The position numbers and the translations under genes are program-made. A stretch of DNA of 64,000 nucleotides, from assembly GCA_902767565.1 (NCBI GenBank), contig CACXHY010000008.1:1-64000 (forward strand). Direction: 5' to 3'. Positions 18,538 through 24,927 of the stretch are shown here, one piece after another; within the stretch, counting starts at the first letter, position 1; every line of letters starts with the position of its first letter. This DNA comes from an uncultured Eubacteriales bacterium. Lineage in GTDB: Bacteria > Bacillota > Clostridia > Christensenellales > Aristaeellaceae. The notes under the pieces are model-generated. The model had not been told where the DNA came from, searched no databases, and was given only the letters and a program-made list of their open reading frames with translations.

Positions 18538-21500
18538 AGACGCGTCGATCCGCAAGGTGATGGTCATCGGCTCCGGCCCCATCGTGATCGGGCAGGCGGC
18601 GGAATTCGACTATGCCGGGGCCCAGGCCTGCAAGGTGCTGAAGGATGAGGGCGTGGAGGTCGTGCTGGTGAACGCCAACCCGGCCACCATCATGACGGAC
18701 CGGCATCTGGCGGATGCAATCTATCTGGAGCCCATGAACCCGGCCACCCTGCGGCGCATCATGGCAAAGGAACGCCCGGACGGCCTGCTGGCAGGGCTGG
18801 GCGGACAGACCGCCCTGACCCTGGCCATGCAGCTGAGCCGGGACGGGACGCTGGAGGAGTTCGGCGTGCGGCTGTTGGGATCCCCCATTGAGGCCATCGA
18901 GAAGGCCGAAGACCGCGAAAGATTCCGGGACACCATGCAGGCCATCGGCCAGCCCTGCGTTCCCTCGGAAATTGCGGAAGACCTGAAAAGCGCAATGGCA
19001 GCCGCCCGAAAGATCGGTTATCCGGTCATCGTCCGTCCCGCCTATACCCTGGGCGGCAGCGGAGGCGGGATCGCGCAGGACGAGGATACCTTCCGCGTCA
19101 TCGCGAAGGGAGGCCTGGACGCCTCGCCGATCCGTCAGATCCTGGTGGAAAAGTGCATCGCCGGCTGGAAGGAGATCGAGTTCGAGACCCTGCGGGACAG
19201 CGAGGGCAACCGCATCTCGGTCTGTTCCATGGAGAACGTGGATCCCGTGGGCATCCACACCGGGGACAGCATTGTGGCGGCTCCGGCCCTGACGCTCTCG
19301 GACAGGGAATACCAGATGCTGCGGACAGCCTCCCTCGAGATGATCGAGGCCATCGGCATCGTGGGCGGCTGCAACTGCCAGTTTGCCCTGAACCCTGATT
19401 CTTTTGAATACGCGGTGATCGAGGTCAACCCCCGGGTGTCCCGGTCCTCTGCCCTGGCCAGCAAGGCCACCGGCTATCCCATCGCCAAGATGACCGCCCG
19501 CATCGCCCTGGGATACACCCTGGACGAGATCCGCAACGACATCACCGGGCAGACCAGCGCTTTCTTCGAGCCCACGCTGGACTATGTGGTGGTCAAAATC
19601 CCGAAATGGCCCTTCGACAAATTCCAGGGCACCTCCCGCCGCCTGGGCACCCAGATGAAAGCCACCGGCGAGGTCATGGCCATCGGCCAGTGCTTTGAGG
19701 AAGCCCTGATGAAGGCCGTGCGCGGCGCGGAGATCGGCCTGGACAGCCTGAACGCCCCGTCCCTGACGGACGAGCCTCTGTCTCTCCGCCTTGCGGCTCA
19801 GGACGATCACCGGCTGTTCACGGTGTTCGAGGCCCTGAAGCTGGGCATGAGCGTGGATGAACTCCAAGGGATCACGAAGATCGACCGCTGGTTCCTGGCG
19901 AAACTGCAGGGCATGGCGGAGCTGGAGAACCGCATCCTCCAAACCGGCTGGCAGGAGGCGTATTACCCGCGGCTCAAGCGCCTTGGCTATCCGGACGAAG
20001 CCATCCGGCGGCTTTTCCGTGCGGAGGATCTGCCGGGCCTGACCTTCAGCTACAAGATGGTGGATACCTGCGGCGCGGAGTTTGCCGCCAGGACCCCCTA
20101 TTTCTACGCCTCCACGGACAGGGCCTGCGACGCCCGGCGCTTTCCCCGCAGCGGCAAGCCCGTGGTGATGGTGCTGGGCTCCGGCCCGATCCGCATCGGC
20201 CAGGGCATCGAGTTCGACTATTCCTCCGTCCACTGCGTCTGGACCCTGCGGGAGATGGGGTATGACGCGGTCATCGTCAACAACAACCCGGAGACCGTCT
20301 CCACGGACTATGACACCGCCGACCGGCTCTACTTTGAGCCCCTGACGCCGGAGGATGTGATGGGGATCATCGCGGTGGAAAACCCCGTCGGCGTGGTGGT
20401 GGCTTTCGGCGGACAGACCGCCATCAAGCTGACCAAGTATCTGGATGAACACGGCATCCGGATCCTGGGCACCAGCGCGGAATCCATCGACATCGCCGAG
20501 GACCGGGAACGGTTTGACGCGCTGCTGGAGACCTTCGGAATCCGCCGCCCCAAGGGGATGTCTGTCCGTACGATGGAGGAAGCCATCGAAGCCGCGGAAG
20601 ATCTGGGCTATCCGGTACTGCTGCGGCCATCGTATGTGATCGGCGGACAGAACATGACGATTTCCCGGAGCCGTGAGCAGACCGTCGCATATATGGAGCG
20701 GATCCTGGCGGGAGGCATCGAGAACCCGGTGCTGATCGACCAGTATTTGCCCGGCATCGAGCTGGAGGTCGATGTCATCTCCGACGGAGAGGACGTGCTG
20801 ATCCCCGGGATCATGGAGCACATCGAGCGGGCCGGCGTCCATTCGGGCGACTCGATCGCGGTCTATCCGCCGTACAACCTGAACGACCGATTCATGAAGA
20901 TCATCTGCGACTGCAGCGAGAAACTGGCCCTGGCGCTGGGCACAAAGGGTCTGGTAAATATCCAGTACCTGATCTATCACGACGAGCTGTATGTCATTGA
21001 AGTCAACCCTCGCGCCAGTCGAACCGTGCCCTACATCAGCAAGGTGACCAAGGTGCCGATGGTCGATCTGGCCGCGAAGGTGATGCTCGGCGCGAAGCTG
21101 GCCGATCTCGGCTACGGCACCGGGCTTTACCGGACGCCGCCCTATGTGGCCATCAAAGTGCCGGTCTTCTCCTTCGAGAAGCTGAACGACGCCAACAGCA
21201 TCCTCGGCCCGGAGATGAAGTCCACCGGTGAGGTACTGGGCATCGGGAAAACCCTGCCGGAAGCACTCTTCAAAGGACTGACCGCCTCCGGCCTGACGGT
21301 GCCCGCCGCGCCTCAGCATGCCGGCGTTCTTCTCAGCGTGGAGGAGAATGACTACCAGGAAATCATCTCGCTCGCGAAACGCTTTGATGACCTGAGGCTC
21401 CGGCTTTACGCGACAGCCGGCACGGCACGCGCCATCGAAAGCCTTGGGATCTCCGTCACCGCGGTTGCCAACGCCTCGGAGAAGGATGAGATTGTGAGCC

Positions 21501-22558
21501 TGATGGAAGACAGGCGGATCCATTTCATCGTCTACACCGGCGCGGTCCGGGACGCCACGATCGGCGATTACACGACGCTGCACCGCAAGGCCATGCAGCT
21601 GGGCATCCCCTGTCTCACCAGCCTGGATACCGCAGGCGCCCTGGCGGATATGATGGCCGGCCGCTTCAATGCCAAGAATACGGAACTGGTCGACATCAAC
21701 CACATGCGCGCCTGGCGCCAGCGGATCCGTTTTGTGAAGATGCATTCCTGCGGCAACGATTATATCTTCATTGAGAATTTTGACGGCAGCATTGCCTGTC
21801 CGGAATCCCTGTGCGTCCAGCTGTGCGCCCAGCATTACGGGATCGGCGGTGACGGCATCGTCCTGCTCGAACACTCGCCGCGGGCCGATGTGAAGATCCG
21901 TTCCTTCAACAAGGACGGGAGCGAAGGCCGCATGGCCGGCAACAACATCCGCTGCGCCGCCAAGTACCTCTACGACAAGGGCTATGTGCACAGCGAATAC
22001 ATGGCCATCGAGATGGCCGGGCAGATCCATCGCCTGCGTGTCTATCTCCGCGACGGCCAGGTCCGCTCCGCCTCCGTCGAAATGGGCCGCGCGTCTTTTG
22101 ATGCCGCCCGGATCCCGGTGGCGCTGGATATGCCGGAAGTGATCGATCATCCGCTTTCGATCGCCGACCGGAATGACCGGATCACCTGCGTTTCCGTTGG
22201 CAATCCGCACTGCGTGGTTTTCACGGATGCCATTGACAGCATCGACCTGGCCACGGTCGGTCCGCAGTACGAATGCGCACCGTGCTTCCCGGAGCGCATC
22301 AACACGGAATTCGTCCGCTTCATCAACAAAACCACGCTCCGTCTGCGTGTCTGGGAGCGCGGCAACGGGGAGACGCTGGCCTGCGGAACCGGCGCCTGCG
22401 CCGCGGTGGCCGCTGCGATCCGCATCGGTCATTGCGATGCCGGAAAAGACATTCTCGTCAAGCTTCCCGGCGGCGACCTGACCGTTCGGGATCATGACGG
22501 CCTGCTGACGCTGACAGGAGACACGGTCCTGGTGTTCGAAGGCGTGTTTGAGTTTTGA
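18530..22558 (+). CDS. carB-dapF: Fused carbamoyl-phosphate synthase large subunit and diaminopimelate epimerase-like domain
   Basis: One uninterrupted frame of 1342 residues. Residues 1 to about 1060 are a full CarB: two ATP-grasp halves (GSGPIVIGQAAEFDYAG near 12 and GSGPIRIGQGIEFDYSS near 547) and a C-terminal MGS-like allosteric domain ending near MMAGRFNAKNTELVDINH. From about residue 1066 the sequence is DapF: FVKMHSCGNDYIFIE, then GNPHCVVF and ACGTGACAAVAAAIR. DapF interconverts LL- and meso-diaminopimelate for lysine and cell wall. The second catalytic cysteine is present (Cys1285), but the usual CGNGxRC motif of the first reads AGNNIRC, so position 1136 is Ala. No internal start with a good ribosome site was seen at the junction. 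Whether the DapF part is active is open. Confidence 0.93.
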   Translation: MPKDASIRKVMVIGSGPIVIGQAAEFDYAGAQACKVLKDEGVEVVLVNANPATIMTDRHLADAIYLEPMNPATLRRIMAKERPDGLLAGLGGQTALTLAMQLSRDGTLEEFGVRLLGSPIEAIEKAEDRERFRDTMQAIGQPCVPSEIAEDLKSAMAAARKIGYPVIVRPAYTLGGSGGGIAQDEDTFRVIAKGGLDASPIRQILVEKCIAGWKEIEFETLRDSEGNRISVCSMENVDPVGIHTGDSIVAAPALTLSDREYQMLRTASLEMIEAIGIVGGCNCQFALNPDSFEYAVIEVNPRVSRSSALASKATGYPIAKMTARIALGYTLDEIRNDITGQTSAFFEPTLDYVVVKIPKWPFDKFQGTSRRLGTQMKATGEVMAIGQCFEEALMKAVRGAEIGLDSLNAPSLTDEPLSLRLAAQDDHRLFTVFEALKLGMSVDELQGITKIDRWFLAKLQGMAELENRILQTGWQEAYYPRLKRLGYPDEAIRRLFRAEDLPGLTFSYKMVDTCGAEFAARTPYFYASTDRACDARRFPRSGKPVVMVLGSGPIRIGQGIEFDYSSVHCVWTLREMGYDAVIVNNNPETVSTDYDTADRLYFEPLTPEDVMGIIAVENPVGVVVAFGGQTAIKLTKYLDEHGIRILGTSAESIDIAEDRERFDALLETFGIRRPKGMSVRTMEEAIEAAEDLGYPVLLRPSYVIGGQNMTISRSREQTVAYMERILAGGIENPVLIDQYLPGIELEVDVISDGEDVLIPGIMEHIERAGVHSGDSIAVYPPYNLNDRFMKIICDCSEKLALALGTKGLVNIQYLIYHDELYVIEVNPRASRTVPYISKVTKVPMVDLAAKVMLGAKLADLGYGTGLYRTPPYVAIKVPVFSFEKLNDANSILGPEMKSTGEVLGIGKTLPEALFKGLTASGLTVPAAPQHAGVLLSVEENDYQEIISLAKRFDDLRLRLYATAGTARAIESLGISVTAVANASEKDEIVSLMEDRRIHFIVYTGAVRDATIGDYTTLHRKAMQLGIPCLTSLDTAGALADMMAGRFNAKNTELVDINHMRAWRQRIRFVKMHSCGNDYIFIENFDGSIACPESLCVQLCAQHYGIGGDGIVLLEHSPRADVKIRSFNKDGSEGRMAGNNIRCAAKYLYDKGYVHSEYMAIEMAGQIHRLRVYLRDGQVRSASVEMGRASFDAARIPVALDMPEVIDHPLSIADRNDRITCVSVGNPHCVVFTDAIDSIDLATVGPQYECAPCFPERINTEFVRFINKTTLRLRVWERGNGETLACGTGACAAVAAAIRIGHCDAGKDILVKLPGGDLTVRDHDGLLTLTGDTVLVFEGVFEF

Positions 22559-22631
22559 TGGCGCTTTGAATGGAGACGGCAAGCCGCTCCGACTCTTGGC
22601 AAACCTGCAAATATCTTTCAAGAGGGAATAG

Positions 22632-23288
22632 CAAAGAAATATTGACAATAAGCAGTTCAGAAAGACTCACGACAAACAAGCCTGCAGCAAGGAGTTTTTG
22701 CAGGCTGAAGTACTCACCGCGATCTTCACGGGGATGCGCTCGGGGGAGCTGATCGGATTGACATGGGACCATATCAACTTCGAAAAAGGTACGATCCGCG
22801 TAGCCAAGCAGCTTGTACAGCCCAGAGGTCCCGGCACAGACTTCGAATTTGGGTCCACCAAAAACGGTAAGGGAAGGGACCTGATGCCTGCCGGTTTCCT
22901 GATGGATGTACTCAAGCAGCACAAGGAAAAGCAGGAAGAAATGAAGAGGGCTGCGGGGGACCTGTGGAATGAAAGCAGTTTCCCGGGGCTTGTCTTTACG
23001 AACCCAGACGGCAGTCATCTCTCTCAATGGGCTGTGTGGAGAAGGTTTCAGAAGCTTCTGAAAGATGCCGGGCTGAGCCATCACCGTGTTCATGATCTCA
23101 GACATACGTTTGCGATCAACAGCCTGATGGCCGGGGATGATATCAAGACGCTCCAGGAAAACATGGGGCACTTTTCCGCAGCCTTCACGCTGGACCGTTA
23201 CGGGCATGTGACGGAGACCATGCGCAAGGCAAGTTCAGACCGTATGCAGCGGTTTTTTGAGTCCATGGAAAATGACGTTGTCGTATAA
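22632..23288 (+). pseudogene. Tyrosine recombinase (integrase), catalytic-domain remnant
   Basis: The reading frame is open from 22632 but the only starts are weak (TTG at 22698). It encodes the catalytic domain of a phage/ICE-type tyrosine recombinase: first Arg in IFTGMRSGELIGL, the H-x-x-R box in HRVHDLRHTFAINSL, the His/Trp position GHFSAAFT and the nucleophile Tyr in LDRYGHVTETM. The N-terminal arm-binding and core-binding domains (about 170 residues) are missing, so this is probably a truncated, inactive gene. Its 3' end points to the iterons and the tRNA-derived att site that follow, the usual place for an integrase gene. The GC content is lower than in the neighbouring housekeeping genes, as in mobile DNA. 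Confidence 0.85.
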
Positions 23289-23310
23289 TTGTCGTACGAT
23301 TGTCGTATTT
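23278..23310 (+). repeat. Three tandem 11-bp iterons (TTGTCGTAnnn) next to the att site
   Basis: TTGTCGTATAA, TTGTCGTACGA and TTGTCGTATTT follow each other without gaps and overlap the integrase stop codon. Short direct repeats between int and the core site are typical arm-type binding sites for integrase or excisionase; that role is inferred. Confidence 0.7.
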
Positions 23311-23316
23311 TGGGAT

Positions 23317-23354
23317 AAAAAAACGCGGGAACCCTTGATTTACAAGGGCTCCCG
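23317..23354 (-). terminator. Terminator downstream of the partial tRNA-Val copy
   Basis: On the minus strand CGGGAGCCCTTG pairs with CAAGGGTTCCCG and is followed by CG and seven Ts. It lies at the 3' side of the duplicated tRNA fragment, mirroring the terminator of the intact tRNA-Val. Confidence 0.7.
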
Positions 23355-23355
23355 A

Positions 23356-23410
23356 AGTGGTCGCAACAGGACTCGAACCTGTGACCCCATCGATGTGAAC
23401 GATGTGCTCT
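23356..23410 (-). repeat. attachment-site copy: 3' 55 bp of tRNA-Val
   Basis: These 55 bases are identical to 24716-24770, the 3' three quarters of the tRNA-Val(CAC) gene plus two flanking bases. After 23410 the sequence diverges, so the D-arm and 5' acceptor half are absent and no functional tRNA can be made. This is the direct-repeat scar left by site-specific integration into a tRNA gene. Confidence 0.85.
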
Positions 23411-23445
23411 GTCAAAGTGGGGGATGTACATTCACAATAGGGCAG

Positions 23446-24600
23446 TCATTCCTCTCCCGGATAATAATCCTGCTCATTCGAATCCGACCAAAGGGTTTCC
23501 CATTCTTCATCATTCAGTTCCAAATCGCGAGACGGCCAGTATTCCTCCGGCGGGAGAATCTTTGTGAAAGCCTCGGCCGGGATGGTCTGGACCAAATCCT
23601 CGTTGACCTCCACCAAGTAGCTTCCGTCCGTCATCTTTGCGATGAGCCAAACGGTTTCGGCATAGGGACTCCTGGACGGGCTTTCCTGAAAAGGCGCGTC
23701 CAGTCCGGTCAGATGATCGTTGAGAACGGCAGTCAAGTCGCTCTTCCATTCCCCGCACCAGTAGTCCGGGAAACCGCAGCGGATTTCCTCCGTCTCCGCG
23801 CCGAAAGCCAACGCATCCCGGGAGAACCAGAGCTGTCTGCCGCTGGCTTCGCTGCCGATTTGCAGGCAAACCCAATCGCCTTGCTCGGCCGCGATGGTAC
23901 CGGCCAGACGGGCATACCCATAGGCGATCACGTCGCCGCCCGGAGTGTTGCAGATCGGGGTATTGTCTTCCCGGACACAGGCCCAGCCGTCGGGGTCCAG
24001 CAGAGCAACCAACGCTTGGCCCCGCCACGGGATACTGTCGAGATCCAGTGCCTCAAGTTCCAGAGGAAGCGTTATTCGCCCATAGTGCCAGTAGTCATTG
24101 GAACAGATGCTCATGCCATTTGTGCCGTCCAGCATATATCCGTCGGTGAAGAAATAGATGCCCCAGCCGTTGTTGACTCCGGTAAGCCGCCAGCGTCCGT
24201 CATCGCAGCGATGCACATAGAGATTGCCATGAACCGTCATCAGTTCCAGGGAGTCATTGACACTGTGGTATTCATTCAGGCTCCAGCCTGTTTTCCACAT
24301 GGGTGAAGCAATGACCTCACCGAAATCGGTGCCATCCCAGCCTGCAATACGAAGTCCTTCACTGCCTTCGCTGTCCAGCGCCACTCCGATTATTCCGTCT
24401 TCAAACAACCCCAAATTGACCCAGCTTTCGCCTTCCCGCAGCATGAAGCCAGCAAACCCTGACAGATCGTCCTCCGAGAGCCAGCCGGTATTGCATGACA
24501 TCAAATCTTTCAGTTCCGCTTCTGTTCCGCCATCTGCAGACGAGAAGTGAAACGGTATAAGGCAAAGGATCATCAGCAAAACAGGTATAATGCGCTTCAT
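23446..24600 (-). CDS. Secreted protein of unknown function with SH3-like segment
   Basis: The 384-residue product starts at ATG 24600 behind GGAGGG. A classical signal peptide (KRIIPVLLMILCLIPF) ends near Ala-Asp at residues 22-23, so the protein is exported. No lipobox is visible. The middle part has no domain I can name. Residues about 210-280 (PICNTPGGDVIAYGYARLAG and EQGDWVCLQIG) resemble a bacterial SH3b domain as found in cell-wall-binding proteins. The C-terminus is acidic. The gene is the only one between the two tRNA-Val-derived repeats, so it may be cargo of the integrated element. It has no regulatory partner in view. Confidence 0.7.
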   Translation of the reverse strand: MKRIIPVLLMILCLIPFHFSSADGGTEAELKDLMSCNTGWLSEDDLSGFAGFMLREGESWVNLGLFEDGIIGVALDSEGSEGLRIAGWDGTDFGEVIASPMWKTGWSLNEYHSVNDSLELMTVHGNLYVHRCDDGRWRLTGVNNGWGIYFFTDGYMLDGTNGMSICSNDYWHYGRITLPLELEALDLDSIPWRGQALVALLDPDGWACVREDNTPICNTPGGDVIAYGYARLAGTIAAEQGDWVCLQIGSEASGRQLWFSRDALAFGAETEEIRCGFPDYWCGEWKSDLTAVLNDHLTGLDAPFQESPSRSPYAETVWLIAKMTDGSYLVEVNEDLVQTIPAEAFTKILPPEEYWPSRDLELNDEEWETLWSDSNEQDYYPGEE

Positions 24601-24679
24601 AAGCGTTACCCTCCTCGCTGCTGTCATCTGTGTTGCAAAGTATACACCGCCTTACTTACTGTGTAAAGCGCCGAAGCGC

Positions 24680-24708
24680 AAAAAGAAAGAAGCCCTTGCA
24701 AAGGCTTC
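24680..24708 (-). terminator. Terminator of tRNA-Val
   Basis: On the minus strand GAAGCC pairs with GGCTTC and TTTCTTTTTG follows, 10 bases after the tRNA 3' end. Confidence 0.65.
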
Positions 24709-24715
24709 TCTCTTG

Positions 24716-24770
24716 AGTGGTCGCAACAGGACTCGAACCTGTGACCCCATCGATGTGAACGATGTGCTCT
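24716..24770 (-). repeat. attachment-site copy within the intact tRNA-Val
   Basis: This is the second member of the 55-bp direct repeat and lies inside the functional tRNA gene. The 1.3 kb between the copies contains only the secreted-protein gene. Confidence 0.85.
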
Positions 24771-24790
24771 ACCAACTGAGCCATGCGACC
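24718..24790 (-). tRNA. tRNA-Val (anticodon CAC)
   Basis: A complete cloverleaf: acceptor stem GGTCGCA/TGCGACC, D-stem GCTC/GAGC, anticodon stem CATCG/CGATG around loop TTCACAT (anticodon CAC at 34-36), T-arm ACAGG-TTCGAGT-CCTGT and discriminator A73. CCA is not encoded. It reads valine codon GUG. The 3' 53 bases plus two flanking bases are duplicated at 23356-23410. Confidence 0.95.
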
Positions 24791-24927
24791 ATGTGCTTTG
24801 AGGCACATTGCGATGGTATCACGTTTCCCCTGGGTTGTCAAGCCCTTTTTTGCCGCCCGCGGCGCGCCCGGCGGGGCGGGCAAAGCAAAGGCACGGGCCG
24901 CCGCGAAACGGTCCGTGCCTCTCTTTG

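Noticed and set aside
21650-21800. Assembly error or frameshift creating the carB-dapF fusion
   Set aside because: Both parts are in the same frame with normal codon use, no stop is suppressed, and the linker is short and plausible. It cannot be excluded without reads, but nothing in the sequence suggests it.
18503-22648. Very long minus-strand open frame (1381 codons) opposite carB-dapF
   Set aside because: It is the antisense shadow of a GC-rich gene; its translation is low-complexity, rich in His, Ala and Gly, and has no family motifs, while the plus strand encodes clear CarB and DapF motifs throughout.
23356-23410. A second functional tRNA-Val gene
   Set aside because: The 5' acceptor strand and D-arm are missing after 23410, so no cloverleaf can form.
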